Shown here one piece after another: positions 10,324-23,175 of a stretch of 64,000 bases of DNA (positions are counted from its first letter, which is position 1; every line of letters begins with the position of its first letter). This DNA comes from Owenia fusiformis (taxonomy: Eukaryota > Annelida > Polychaeta > Sabellida > Oweniidae), in contig CAIIXF020000008.1 of NCBI GenBank assembly GCA_903813345.2, positions 33,568,867 through 33,632,866 on the forward strand, in the 5' to 3' direction. The notes under the pieces were generated by a model. It did not search any database. It was not told the origin of the DNA and worked only from the letters and a program-made list of their open reading frames with translations. The translations under genes and the position numbers were made by a program.

Positions 10324-12459
10324 GTAAGATTTTTCACTTTTCACGTTTTTGTGCTTTTGTCCTTCAAATTAAAACTAAATAGGCTATTAGACTAAGTAAG
10401 TGATTTGTTTGGTGTGTATTCGTTTAGGAAGACATTTAACTTTCTAATAGGCCTAACGTTAAAAGATTTTCGAACGGTGTTCAATTTTTTTCGTAGTCAA
10501 TCTACCCACGAAAATTGATCGGTTGGAAAATGTTGGGGTTTTCACATTACTTTTGATAATTTTTTCCCGGTTGCCCAAGAGTGTCGATTATTTTTATGAG
10601 AATATGTTTCTCTATTCTACATAATTTAGGACGGGTGGAGATTAATAAATATTCATACAAGTATTTATTGTAAAAATCAGAAATGCGCGTTGTCAACTCG
10701 AATGTACGTTGTCCATGTAATTGATAGACGTCCTTGGATATACGTAATATTGAACAATGTAATGATATCATTTCAAAATTCATTAAGGTCTTTATGAGTA
10801 ACAAGTGTTCTTTAACGAACATGTTCGCAAGTATCCTTTTTGCTTTTTATTTTATGAAAGTATTGTTGTGGTGGTGGTTAATTTGTGCCCATTTGGTGTT
10901 AGCTTCCAGCCTAAACTCACATCCAGTGTCTCGGAATAGAATATGTTGAAGACTAGCACTGCCAAGGAGTATGCTTCCAGGCTGTTTGATTATTTGGCGT
11001 CTGTACCTTATGTTTTATACATTGATAGATAGATCTACTGATCTATACTAGCTTATTGAATATGACTTTTTAAAATCCTGTTTATGATTTATCTGGAAAG
11101 TTTCAATAGTTGAATCAAATTGAAGTAATTTTGTAATTGTTCTGTTTCAATTTTAAATGCATCTAACCCCCCTGTCTGTTAGTGTCATGAAAAATACTGC
11201 ATTAGGGTTAACTGTGAATCGATTAAGTTCAATGGGACAACGTACATTCCTTTATTGTGCTGGTTAGAGAAACGCTCATAAAAATCTTCGACACTCTAAG
11301 ACAACAGGGGAGGAAATCATCATAGGGAATGTGTAAAAACACAACATTTTCCAACCAACCAATTATATGGGTAGCAGTGGTGTAGCCAGGATTTGGTGAC
11401 CGGGGGTTCTATTTTTATGTTATTCACAAATCCCCCCCCCTTCATTAGGGTTTCTCAAATAATTCAATTTGTACAATTACACTCCCTCCAAAAGTTTAGC
11501 AATCCTAACTACCCCATTGGATTATGTACTAAAGCATCTTTTTAAGTTAGAATTCTTATTTGCATAATTTGTAAAGAAAAAACTATTTTGGGAGGGGAAA
11601 TATAATTCATTTCAATACCTTCATTAAAGGCAGAATCTGATCTATAGGGGGTGATAAAATTACAAGCAACATGTATAATTGACCTACCAATCTATTCCTT
11701 ACAATATCAAATAGTACAATATCTCCCAAAAGATTCACAACATGTTATAAATTGGTGAAGTTATGAATGATTGTTGGTGCAAAAATGAGTGAAAAATGTT
11801 TAAATTCTCCCAAATAATAAGAATAGTAACCATTCTTATAGAAAAATAATACATTTTCGTAAAAAGTTTTCCTGGAACAAAGTATGCACTGTTGTGATCT
11901 TTAGAAAATAGACATGACAAGGAATGACATGAGAAAAGTCTGGACGTAAAAATGATTTTCAAAAATGACCTTGTAGCTTTGCAACTTTAATGTTCACAAA
12001 GTAAAATAAACAGGCAACGTGCAAAAAAGTCAGACAACTTATAATTAATTTTCTGCATCAAAATATACTTCGGGGAATCTTTTACTGAATACATATCCTG
12101 AAATCTGATTTGCCCCGAATCCACCATTATTTCGACTGATTTCTGGAAGACCCTGGAGCATGATTTGTTTCCAAGGAATATCAACTATTTCGCACAATTT
12201 ATTCTTTAACTTAAGCTACTTCATCTAGGACAAAATAAATCACCTCATGCAATGGCTTATCATTATTTTTCAGGAAATTTGTTGGAAGCCAGTTCGGATC
12301 AAATGCAAGGTTATTGAAATTGACGCAAACACCCATATACTCCGAAAGATCGTTCTTCTATGATAACTTTTCACACCGTTTACACGAAGGCTTTATAAAC
12401 TATCCGGGATAGTCGACGTGTTACTGATGAAAATATCTATTATTCAAATAAGTGGGTCT
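10324..12459. other. No gene seen
   Basis: AT-rich, with no coding frame that looks real. At about 11390-11455 there is a diverged copy of the GTAGCCAGG repeat family (GTAGCCAGGATTTGGTGACC followed by G and C runs). TTCGTAGTCAATCTACCCA at about 10491-10509 reappears inverted at about 13749-13767, which may bound one 3.3 kb insertion. Confidence 0.45.
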
Positions 12460-13012
12460 CGGTTTTGCTTTGTTTTAAAAAGTTAAAAATATTTCTTTGG
12501 ACGTCATCGGAGCTCAGTGGTAAGTCCCCCAGAGCAGATCAACCGCAATTGATAATAAAAACGTTTTAGTGGATAAAATTATACATAAATACAAGCGACT
12601 GTTATTTTGTTAAGTTCAGACGGCTTGATAACAAAGGCCTTCATTATTTGAAGATTTATACCATATAATTTTTCAAAACATATCAGGACATTAACATGAA
12701 AATAGAGAGCAAGTAAACTGGAACGTTAACAATTTGAATTCTATACAATCTCTTAGATGAGTGGAGTGTATCTGAAAAAACAAAATCATTTTTTGCAATG
12801 ATTGATTTTTCTTTGGAAAGTGATGGGTAAATAAATACTGAACAAATGAAAGAATGAATGAATTTGAACAAATCCTTGTGTTTATAAATGATATACGCTT
12901 TTAAATAATTCATTTCACAACGTTTTTAATTATTAATTGGTCTCGGGGACTTGCCAGCCCCAGGGACGCCCCAAGAAATATTTTAAATTTTAATCGAAAT
13001 AAAACAAAACAG
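12460..13012. repeat. Inverted-repeat element of about 550 bp
   Basis: The left arm (about 12460-12530, with AAAAATATTTCTTTGGACGT and GGTAAGTCCCCC) pairs imperfectly with the right arm (about 12938-13012, with GGGGACTTGCC and CCAAGAAATATTTT). The GAGCTCAGTGGTAAG in the left arm resembles a tRNA A box, but there is no B box and the arm is explained by the inverted repeat. Confidence 0.6.
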
Positions 13013-15280
13013 AGATGTACACATTTGAAAGAACATGTGTTTCATCAACACTATTAAGACTACTAGTATTCCAGATATTCATTCGCCAATGTTGTAAAAA
13101 TCATTCGGAGTATGGGACGTCTGCATTGTTTTCAATAACTTTCAATAACTTCGTATTGGGCCAGAACTGGCACCTTTCAGGACGATAGGCTCCTTTTGGC
13201 ACCATAATTTTTATTTATATACATCGATGAAATGATAATATCTCCAGTTCTATTCAGTATTTTTACACCAAATTTTGACAAGTTGTTCTAATACGATAGT
13301 CCTTACTAAAAAATGTATTTCAGTGATAAAATTCAAGGTATAGGTCCCTGGGCAAAGGTAATTTTCAGTTTTCCCCTAAAAACTGCTCTTACTTATCCGT
13401 CACCAGGGCCAACATTTTCCTCTTATATTCACGTCGGGAAAGGGTTAAAACAAAATTCCTACAAAGGACTGATTTAGCCATTGCCCAAGATGGGTTATTT
13501 TGTCCGAGATGAAGCATGCCAAACGTTTTGAGGGAAGTGTAACTTCACTATGACATGTTTTAAGAAAATATGATCTCGTGTTCACCATCACAAATATCAA
13601 TTCATTTACTGCTCATATATGTAGTTTTGAAATAGCACAGTAATTTAATGATTCTGGTTGTTTTATGCATTTTTCCGCAAAATGATATTTTGGGAAATCC
13701 TGACCGGGGGTTCGTTCGAACCCACCGAACCCCCGCTGGCTACGGCTATGGGTAGATTGACTACGAAAAAGATCGAGAAAGTTAAATTTCTTCCAAAACG
13801 AATACACAAAAAATCAAACATGAAATCCTTATATATGCATTCCTCAGATTATTTTTTAAAACCTACATCATTATCTTTGCTTTAAATCGGTTAAATAGTG
13901 ACATCGTACATCTAAAGTGTACTACGGTATATTTTGTCACTGTACCTTGTCGATGGTTAGGTGTGAGTATGTACGTATAGTGTTAGTAAAACTGCTCCGC
14001 TGAAACTGTTTCCGTGCTAAGGCAACCACCTTTGTACAATTTTCAATATATACATTTATCAACAATTTTTTCAGGGTTCGTTTATTTTGATCATTACATT
14101 ATACATGTAATTATACATTATTAATCATTATTCATCATTATTCAAGATAAAAATAGTCTGCTTGGACATGTATAACTAGAAAATTAAGAATACGTTGTCT
14201 ATGGGACAGAATTACCCGGAGAATATAGTCTCCTTTAAATGCATTAATAATATAGATCATCTACAGTCAGGGATCAGGTACATTGGGACTTTATGCCAGA
14301 CCTTGATTTGGTGCAGACTTATGCCGCAACTCCTATTCACCGAATTCACCCTATTTGCCTTTTTCATGAAACTTTACGTAGTTTTCAATCCAGATTTTTC
14401 TAAAAGATGTCAGGTATGACTTCAGTTTGAATATTCCATCCTCATTTTGAAATTATCTGAGTGTCATCCCATTGCCAGGCTGCCCAAAGTGTTCAAACAG
14501 AATTTAAGTACTTGAATTGCTGTTTTTGTTATAAATTAGATTGGATTTTTGCTTTATAGTGCACCAATATTTTTCTATGGATATTCTTAAGAGTCTGTGT
14601 CAACAAAACTCCATTTTATAATTAACGAGTAATGAGAAAAATGAAAGCGATCAAAAGTGATCACAACTAATTTTGGTATCATCTCTTGGCAAGCCTATGC
14701 CAGGGATCAACAATAAGATACCTTGGCATCGTGTTATACCAGAAAGGCTTATTCATTAACAGTAATATTGTTCAGGTCAACAGCTGAGCATGTTTAAATA
14801 AGAATTATAACAGGTTGTTCTTATGCCTTCATGGTTTGCATGGTAGTTAGACATTTGATGCCAATGCTCATCAGGACCAACACCAATCAATTTGTTGATA
14901 GATTTGACCAAAATAATTAGGCTTCAATTTCACAAAAAAGTGCAAAATGAAGGCCTGCCAGAGCAGAAAGTGAAAATAACAACATCAGGACTATCCTCAT
15001 TGAAAAAAATCTAAGAGAACAATTAATATGCTTACTCCACCCCAGAGAAAAGACAGGCGGCTAGTCTCCATCATCATAACAGAGTTACCCATTTTTTCAA
15101 AAAACCCCAAGACATCTAAAATTCAAAATAACTTTTTACCAATTAACATTTAAAAGAAACTGTAAAGTTGTAAACTATAGAACATGTACATGTAGATTGC
15201 AGAACCTAGCACCAATTTTTCTTTAACATTTTAAACAATGTACAATGTATGCAATGTGTTAAAAGCCAGGACCTCATTTG
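13013..15280. other. No gene seen; repeat fragments
   Basis: 13700-13745 carries a hairpin (GGGTTCGTTCGAACCC) followed by CCCCCGCTGGCTACGGCTATG, another diverged member of the GTAGCCAGG family. At 14268-14335, GGGACTTTATGCCAGACCTTG begins a stretch that recurs in the same direction at about 19671-19726. The other open frames are short and have no recognisable features. Confidence 0.45.
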
Positions 15281-15560
15281 TCTGTTTGTGCTTGATGCTT
15301 ATATTAATTCAATAATTGGTTTTGCTGAGTAATCTTGATTTACATCATTAAAAATTTAAAAATCTACATATAAAATTTCCTCTAGAAATCTGGTTTTGAA
15401 GAGTTTATCAACTTTGAAAATTTCTTTGAAAATATGACTTCTAGGTCGGGGAGATTCCCCATAGACCCCATGTTGTAAAATCACAAAAAGTGAAATATCT
15501 TGTGTTGGGCAAAAAACGTTTTCTTTTACTGGACATATTTTAATTTGTATAACTATCAGA
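15281..15560. repeat. Left copy of a long inverted repeat, partner at about 24510-24800
   Basis: Diverged but clear: TCACAAAAAGTGAAATATCTTG, CCCCATAGACCCCATG and the ATGTAGATTTTT-type flank recur in reverse complement at about 24510-24800, including a CTACTCGCATCTG motif beside each. The pair is nested around the left arm of the 19 kb structure. Confidence 0.6.
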
Positions 15561-15603
15561 TGATATGAGTAATATGAAAAGTGATCCACTAAAACTGATG
15601 AAT

Positions 15604-16483
15604 ATTCGTTAGACACAACCTATATAACACAACCAAACTGTGGTACCAATTTACCCAATAAACAAAAACCAGATACCTGCTCGATTTAACACAACCCGAC
15701 ACCTAGCTACCATAACACAATCACAACATAACACAACCCAAAGGAAACTTTGTCATACTCTGCCATGTAAGTTCCCCCCGAATTGGCCACCTCATGCTGA
15801 AACTGATAAGTACCTACTCGCATCTGAGTAATTGGGCGTGTTGTGTTGGTTCATTATTAGGTTGAGCTTGTTCAGTTGTGTTACGGTGGTGGTGAGAGTG
15901 TGGGTGGTAGCCGCCTGTGAGACGGGCTTTAGCCACATTTGGTATATAAAATACAAGTAATGAGAAAAAAGCATTTTCCAAAGTAGATCTAATAATGACT
16001 CGTTCAAATGTTTTGATATGTTAGTATGGGAGCAAAGGTCATTCCGTGTCCTTTTTAGAGGCGAGCTGAGCGACATATATTTTCATGAACTATATGTTTG
16101 TCTGGTTGTGTTATGTTAGTTTGGTATCGAGTTATTCCCAATTGTTTTATGTTAATTTGACAATGGTTTGTGTTATGTTGTGATTGTGTTATGCTGGTTG
16201 GATGTCGGGTTGTGTTAAATCGAGCAGGTATCTGCCATCTGGTTGTTGTTTATATTTGGTAAATTGGTATCACACTTTGGTTGTGTTTTATAGGTTGTGC
16301 CTGACTGTGTTTTGATGGTTTGGTTTTTCGATTGTGTATTGGGATGTGTCTGATTGTGGTTGTGTATTGGGATGTGTCTGATTGTGGTTGTGTATTAGTG
16401 GTTCTTTTGTTGTAGCTGGTTGTGTTTAAAGACTGAGTTTTGATGCTGAATATTTGGATTCTTATCTTACTTAAATGAGACAA
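15604..16483. repeat. Foldback-like element of CACAACC / GGTTGTG repeats
   Basis: 15604-15760 is rich in ACACAACC. About 16090-16480 is rich in GGTTGTG and contains the reverse complement of the left side (GATACCTGCTCGATTTAACA on the left, TGTTAAATCGAGCAGGTATC on the right). About 330 bp of other sequence separate the arms. The ORFs here are by-products of low-complexity sequence. Confidence 0.7.
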
Positions 16484-16686
16484 TCTGTGTCGTTATTTTT
16501 AGTCCATTGTTTTTGTATAAAAAGGATCAGATTTTATCATTCTTGATTAAATAAACAAACTGATTAAACATACGTAATATATATATGGGGCGTCCTACCA
16601 CCGACCATACTAACCAAACCAAATTACTGAAACTATAGATTCTAAAAAGTATTTCTAATAATTTTCAATCCCTCGGTAATGTACTA

Positions 16687-19195
16687 GACAATAGAGAGGT
16701 TTCGCAAAACGAATTAGCTAAAACGTATCCGCATCCGTATCTCGTTACGTTTACGGATACGTATTTCGATTAATTTTCGTTTCGCAGTTCGTTTTTTGAA
16801 GTACGTAATTATAAACGCATCTCAATCTGTGTTTAATAGTAGAGAAAACTAGGGTCAAATAAAAGGCTTCATCAGCACTAAGATTTCAAAACACCATTGG
16901 GAGTGTCAGCTTTCAGAATCACAACTCCAAAAGTATTTTTGGTGAGTGCAAAAATACATATTAACCCTTTCATCCCTAAGGTGTCATTTATTAATTTCAT
17001 GACATCAATTTCAAAATGAAGAATATCCTTTAGGCCAGAAAAGATTATTTCTCGGTTTACAATAACCAATTCAGTGTCAAATTATACCTTTGGGAATATT
17101 TAAGGGTTTGAAAGCAGATAGGCTGAATAGTGGTCATTAAGTGACGTGCAGTGACTGCATTATGCCACAAAATGCGTAAACATTTCTAAAATCACTTGCC
17201 ATACTGCACATGGACCTTTAATTTCATGTTTTTGCAGCTGTATATTTTGGTAATAATTCAAGATCAAATAAAAAAAATAAAAAAAATAGCGACTTGGGCA
17301 AGGCCAAGGCATTCGGAAACCATACGTTTTCACATAAGCCACCCCCTCATACATGGGCTTTAGTTGAAAACCCATGCCTCATATAAACTAAGGAGGGGAA
17401 CAAAGTAACATATTTGATCATAGAAAGCGACACAAATATATCGGTTATGCAATAAAAGTATGTTTTGTATGAGAAATCAACAAAAAATATATTATGTAAA
17501 AAGGTAAATTAGCATTGTTTTTCTTGAATTCATTGAACAACAGGGGACCAGTTCATCAGAGAACGACGCGAAGCTAACGCCTACCATACCAGTTGAATAT
17601 CTCACCATCGTAATACCCTATATCCCATTTGGGGTCTACATAAAATCAACTGATGAACCCTAAACCGGCCATTTGTTTCTTATCCCAATAAACACCACAG
17701 CCTGATCGGACACAGCCCACAACTCGACATATATAACCTATTACAACCAAACACAACCTAGATCACCAATCATGCAACATGTACAATAGAACATAACCCA
17801 GTGTCAAAATACTCAGAACGCAATAGAGCATAACCCAGCACCAAAGCCAGCATGGCTCAACCTGACTTACAACCACCAAAACACAACCAACTGTCAGATT
17901 AACACAATATGTCACAACCCAATAATAAGACAACAAAGACAAACACAACCAATTGTTGAATTAACTCAACACAATTGTGCACAATCCAACACTAAACAAT
18001 AAATATACAATCAGGCACAACCAATAAAACACAACTAAACTAACAACCATGAAAACACATCGAACTGTGAAATTATCACCACACAATTTGGCACAACCCA
18101 ATGTTAAACCAACAAAAGCAAACACAGCCCATTGTTCAAGTAACACAACACAATTTTTCAAAACCCAAAACCAAACAATCAAAACAAAATCAGGCACAGG
18201 CAAAAAAATACATTAAAATTGTAATACCGAGATACACAACTAACTTAACCCAATTGGAGACAACGCCAATCACACAACACAATCAGACAAAACAAGATAC
18301 CTCACCCGACTAGCCACAACCAGCTAGCCAACCAACAGAGCATATTCACAAGAGAAAACAACCCATTATAAGTATAACATAACACAATGGGACACAACCC
18401 GATACTAAATCACCAGACAACAACCATCAGAAGAGAACCTAGTTTCAAACGTACACAACACATTTCGGCAAAACCCTACTTGACACTAACCCACCATTAC
18501 ACAACCAGGCTTAGTCAAATACTCAATCGATTTCCTCAACCAATCAAAACACAATCAGGCACAACCAATAAACCAAAACGAAACGTTGATACCGATTTAC
18601 TCACCTAAGTTATTCCAACTGGAGACAATCGCACAAAACAATCGGGGACAACCCGATATCTACTGAATATGTACTTGAATTGCAACCCCCCCTTCCCTAT
18701 CATCACAAGGCTGCTAATGAAGAACACATCATGGATCACTACCCAAGAGTTAGGAACATCTGGGGCCCCTACCGTGAATCATATGTAAGAGAGAAGATCC
18801 GTTACAGGATCTGGATGTCAGGCCTGTCTTTGCAAAAATGAAAATAGGAAATGATACGCCAATATCATCATCCTAGGATCAAAGAAATATACTCTACCTG
18901 TTACATAATCACTGACGGTGGTTCGGGGAAGCTTGGGCACTAAACTTTAGGGCGCTAGTCTCCCTGGACCCCCAAACGAGGCCGCTTACTATTTGACATA
19001 GATCGCATGACTTGATGCGTGTTCAAGTCATACCACGGGAAGAAGCTACCTGGCTTTTCAAAATCATTAAGTTTTTCATCATACTGAGCACTTCTCGGGA
19101 GTTTTAAGCCAAACCTCCCCCCCCCCTCCTTGCCACAAGCTGGATACGGGCAAGAGTGATGCGGGGCGCCATCTTTAGACCCAATATCACATTCA
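16687..19195 (+). repeat. Left arm of a 2.5 kb inverted repeat
   Basis: Matches 33492-36000 in reverse complement over its full length with only scattered differences (I estimate above 97 percent by eye). The outer tip reads GACAATAGAGAGGTTTCGCA. The arm contains the stretch around 16878-17069, a G-poor CACAACC-rich block (about 17690-18660) and an inner end with GGCGCCATCTTTAGACCCAA. Short open frames appear in identical mirrored pairs in both arms and have no recognisable protein features. Confidence 0.9.
17690..18660 (+). repeat. Degenerate CACAACC-rich tandem repeat, strongly strand-biased
   Basis: Very few G on this strand. An imperfect unit of roughly 60-65 bp, starting AAACACAACCAATTGTTGAA or similar, recurs at about 17879, 17941, 18053 and 18119. 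Some units carry an extra CAATCAGGCACAACCAATAA piece. The mirrored block is at about 34020-35000. Confidence 0.7.
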
Positions 19196-19442
19196 CCGTA
19201 ATCTTAACACGTTTAGACTGTATGTGATATGTGGTGAAAGTTGGTAGATATATTGTATTCGACCATGACTGTATTCACGCCTTCTATAAACTGTGAACAA
19301 AATCAACATTTCACTCGGGGTATATTCGCGAACAATACCCATGGTAATACGAGTACTGTAACGTCATAACGGCGGGTCGTAGTGATGGCGGACCATAATG
19401 AATGTTCGAAACACTTTGGTGAGTTTTCATGTTGGAATCGTA
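19196..19442. other. No gene seen
   Basis: Short spacer between the inner end of the 2.5 kb arm and the palindrome at 19443. Confidence 0.4.
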
Positions 19443-19565
19443 ATATAGACCTCTGAGCAGGTGTAATATCGTCGAATACACCCCTTAGGACTAGGCACAA
19501 AAACGTTTGTGCCTAGCCTTGCGGGGTGTATTCGACGATATTACTCCTGCTCTTCGGTCTATATT
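19443..19565. repeat. Palindrome with about 55 bp arms
   Basis: TATAGACCTCTGAGCAGG opens the left arm. The right arm ends in CCTGCTCTTCGGTCTATA. The centre GGCACAAAAACGTTTGTGCC is itself self-complementary apart from a few bases, so the sequence can extrude as one hairpin. Confidence 0.85.
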
Positions 19566-19832
19566 TCTTAATTATTGTTTAGCATATTCTGCATTTGATA
19601 GAGCCCATGATGGAACATTTGAATGATTATTCTTGCCCTAGTTTCCCTTAGATCAGTGAGGGATCTGGTGGGACTTTATGCCAGACCTTGATCTGGTACA
19701 GACTTATGCCGTGATTCCTATCGATGTTATATTAGTTCTTGTTTGGTTAAGAGATACCAACACAGTCATCATTCAAGTTTGGCATAAGATTATGCCAACT
19801 GGCTGACCACTTTGTTTGTGGGATTATAGTCC

Positions 19833-20010
19833 AGTCAAAGTAACATTTGACCCAAAACTAATTGCAATAGTAATAAAATGCTGTTTTTTCAATTTATATC
19901 AACATATGAAATGACATACTAAAAATCTACCAAAATCTATTTAGTGGAACATGTAAAAAAATCATTTTTGGTACCCCCTCCCCTTGAAAAACAGACCCCC
20001 CTAAGGAAAA
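19833..20010. repeat. Left copy of an inverted repeat, partner at about 23855-24040
   Basis: ATACTAAAAATCTACCAAAA and the surrounding CCCCCTCCCCTT...CAGACC tract are mirrored on the right (TTTTGGTAGATTTTTAGTAT, GGGGTGGGGTAGGGGG). Both outer flanks have 'cttatgcc' motifs, which suggests the two are ends of one degenerate element of about 4.4 kb. Confidence 0.6.
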
Positions 20011-20289
20011 AATTATTTTTCAAATGCCTGCAATATTTTTAAAGTAATTTTACAATTTCTTGCTTGCAATAAGGTATCCCAATTTGTGTATCTCTTTAAC
20101 TTTGGTATTCAGAGTGAATAAGAATATTTTTAACCCTTATTCATCTGAAATTTTGCATTAAATGCGCACGGTAATTTTATGTGAACGCCATTATATTCCT
20201 AAAAAGCGACTCAATCATGTATAAAAAAAATCCCAGTTTTACCTTGTTATGTAATCCATACATATACAAAGCAAGAGAATTTTGCATTC

Positions 20290-20625
20290 ATTAGTTGTTG
20301 AGAAAAAAAAATCATAACTTTCGAAAAAAATATTTTAAAATTAGGGGTAGGCCTTCATTCGCTTCACTTATTCTTAAATCACTGGGAGAATTTAGATTAT
20401 TAACCCCTAAGGACTTTATAATGAAATCATATATATATAATGTATGCCTTAAATATAATATAGATATATATAAAGTCATAATTTTTTAAAACAAATTGAA
20501 AAATAGGGATAGGCCTTCATTTGTTTCACTTATTTTTAAATTACTGGGAGAATTGAGACCAATAACCCTTATGGACTTGAAAATGAAATCTTATTAATAA
20601 TATATACACTATAAATATGATATAG
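20290..20625. repeat. Diverged tandem duplication, 162 bp period
   Basis: TAGGCCTTCATTCGCTTCAC (20348) and TAGGCCTTCATTTGTTTCAC (20510) start two copies that share the sequence up to AATGAAATC, roughly 75-80 percent alike by eye. AT-rich, with no coding potential. Confidence 0.65.
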
Positions 20626-21789
20626 GTAGCTGTGTAAGTAGCTGATTAAGAAGCTTAGTGGGTTGCTGATCAAGTTCGCACCATTGACTTAACATGAGGA
20701 TATCATCAAGTCGACTTTTCGAGATTTCAAAACATCAAAGAATCTAAACTCAAAGTCAGATTTCAGAAATTTCGCAGTATTTTGACACCTAAAACATTGC
20801 ATTCATTTAGAACTTTTTGTTCTGACCTATTTTCCATACAAATCTCAAAAGTAGGTTAAGATGCCCTCTGACTGCAAGAGGCTAAGGCTATTAGCATATT
20901 CTTGGCTACCAGTACATCGAACCTCGAAGAATATTATGAAAGTGTAGTGTCAGAATCGCAAAAATATGACCTTGGCTTTTCAGTGTCAAAATTGTGAATT
21001 CAAGTAGCTTTCAGTAAATTTAATTGTATTTAGTCTAAATTTCACTGGTGATCTATTCGATTAAGCTGGATACAGAAATTGTTATTTAAAACATCTTAGA
21101 TGCTCTAACAGCGCTGGCTACTGATATGTTTCATCAGCAGTCTCACTCCTCCTGCTTTCGGGGATTAAACTGAAGCAGGTATGGCGAGGAGTTACCCCAA
21201 GCAGAGTTGATCAGGCTCCACCAGCATTTGATACAATGTAGCCACGTAAGATGGTAGGTTAATGGGGCGAAAACCACATTGTATGGGTTTCAACAGATGT
21301 TATCCGGATGGTATCATTAGCAACACTGTGTCCCTATACCCCTCTACTATCACTTAAGTTTACAGCATGGAACATTCAGGCACTGTGGGGTTCAATCCAG
21401 GCGTAAATTTTCCTCCGTCTAACATGGATCCTAAAAGTATCCATTGCGTGCTGCAATCTAGTAGAAATCTTTCATGCAGATACCACAGGCGTACCACGCA
21501 CCTCAGAAATAAATTTCCTTCGCGTGCAGAGCCTGCCGGCACTTATCTACACCAAACATCCCTAGTGTTAGTTGACATTTCTTCCCAAACTTTCTTGGTA
21601 GTCATCTGGTACTTTCTCCAGCAGTTTGTTTGTTAACAAAATGTCGGAACCTCAAAGGTACAATATTTATGGTTTTGGGAAGTTTGGGTTTGCTTTTTCT
21701 TGTGACTGATGTATACTTAATTTTTTACTTTGTTCTGAACAAGTTTTGGTCCTTACCCTTTAGCACTAGTGCTTACATATTCCAGTCAT
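20626..21789. other. No gene seen
   Basis: Moderately AT-rich. The 89-residue plus frame at 21367-21636 and its minus-strand shadow show no family features and no convincing splice context. Confidence 0.4.
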
Positions 21790-21799
21790 ACTCTTATAG

Positions 21800-22085
21800 T
21801 TGTTATGCGGAATATGGCATATATTCATGGTTGTGCGATATTTGCAGTATATGGCATATTCCAATGGTGAGTATGGCATATTCCGCTGTGAATATGCGAT
21901 AAACTCAACTGCCGAATATGCCATATACAGCAGATGAAAACGTTATACAGAAAGGATCGATTTGATTGGTTCCATTTAAAGTTCTCATTGGTTAGTGTGT
22001 ATGCCATATACGGTGGGTGAATCTGGCATACACCGCAAGTGGATATGCCATATTCGTTGCGGAATATGACATATATTTGTATCAT
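21800..22085. repeat. Cluster of GGAATATGGCATAT / ATGCCATATTCC motifs
   Basis: At least seven copies of (G)GAATATGNCATAT or its reverse complement lie within 290 bp, in both orientations (for example 21811, 21872, 21914, 22043). They are arranged like subterminal repeats of a miniature transposon. The last copy overlaps the start of the 465 bp duplication. Confidence 0.6.
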
Positions 22086-23175
22086 GTTTACCGCGTGACA
22101 ATATTAACTTTTACAATACCAATCAACATTGTGTCTAAATATATGAGTACAATGTAGAACAAGGCACATAGTTAACAATATTGTACCTAATACATAGCAA
22201 TGTGGGCTTGTTTACCCAAAAAGCAAGATGACCACCAAAATGTTTATCAGCTGTAGAACATCTTACCATGTAACATGTCTAAAGTTTTGAAGTTAATCCA
22301 TTAAGTGGTTTTCATGGAATGCAAATGACAAAATTAATCCAAAAACTTCCAAAATGGCTGCCACAATGCAAGATGGCCACTGAAAGGGGACCAGAATGCA
22401 AGATGGCTTCTGAAAAGATTTTTAGATCTAGAACTTCTTACCATGTAACATGTGAAAAATTTGAAATAAAATATGTTGAGGGATTTTTTGGGAATTGTGA
22501 TGGCAAGATTTATCTAAAAATTTGCGGAATATGACATATATTTGTATCATGTTTACCGCGTGACAATATTAACTTTTACAATACCAATCAACATTGTGTC
22601 TAAATATATGAGTACAATGTAGAACAAGGCACATAGTTAACAATATTGTACCTAATACATAGCAATGTGGGCTTGTTTACCCAAAAAGCAAGATGACCAC
22701 CAAAATGTTTATCAGCTGTAGAACATCTTACCATGTAACATGTCTAAAGTTTTGAAGTTAATCCATTAAGTGGTTTTCATGGAATGACAAAATTAATCCA
22801 AAAACTTCCAAAATGGCTGCCACAATGCAAGATGGCCACTGAAAGGGGACCAGAATGCAAGATGGCTTCTGAAAAGATTTTTAGATCTAGAACTTCTTAC
22901 CATGTAACATGTGAAAAATTTGAAATAAATATGTTGAGGGATTTTTTGGGAATTGTGATGGCAAGATTTATCTAAAAATTTCCAAGATGGCCGCCAGATT
23001 TGCAAGATGGCCTCCGAAAAGTGAATCAGCTCTAGAACTTCTTTCCATGTAACATTTGTGAAAATTTGAAGTGAATCCATTAAGTGGTTTTCCAGGAATC
23101 GTGATTTCAAGAAAAATGCAACACCACCCATCCGCCAAGCAGACAACAGTATCGTACCTTTTTAGGTACGATGAA
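22058..23175. mobile_element. Satellite-bearing element A with hairpin end
   Basis: The left side (about 22157, GAACAAGGCACATAGTTAAC, then AATATTGTACCTAATACA) and the right side (CGCCAAGCAGACAACAGTAT followed by a hairpin ATCGTACCTTTTTAGGTACGAT at 23151-23172) match the ends of element B at 60.7-63.2 kb. The interior holds repeats centred on CAAGATGGC with TAGAACTTCTTACCATGTAAC. A 465 bp segment is tandemly doubled (22058-22522 and 22523 to about 22978), nearly identical, followed by a diverged unit. The form (hairpin near one end, central tandem array) resembles Helitron/Helentron-associated non-autonomous elements. The class is an inference. Confidence 0.65.

Noticed and set aside
12490-12530. 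tRNA A-box-like GAGCTCAGTGGTAAG
   Set aside because: There is no B box or cloverleaf, and the sequence is one arm of an inverted repeat.
18101-18313. 70-residue frame in the CACAACC block and its mirrored copy at 34374-34586
   Set aside because: Low-complexity translation (Gln/Asn/Thr-rich). It is duplicated only because the whole arm is duplicated.
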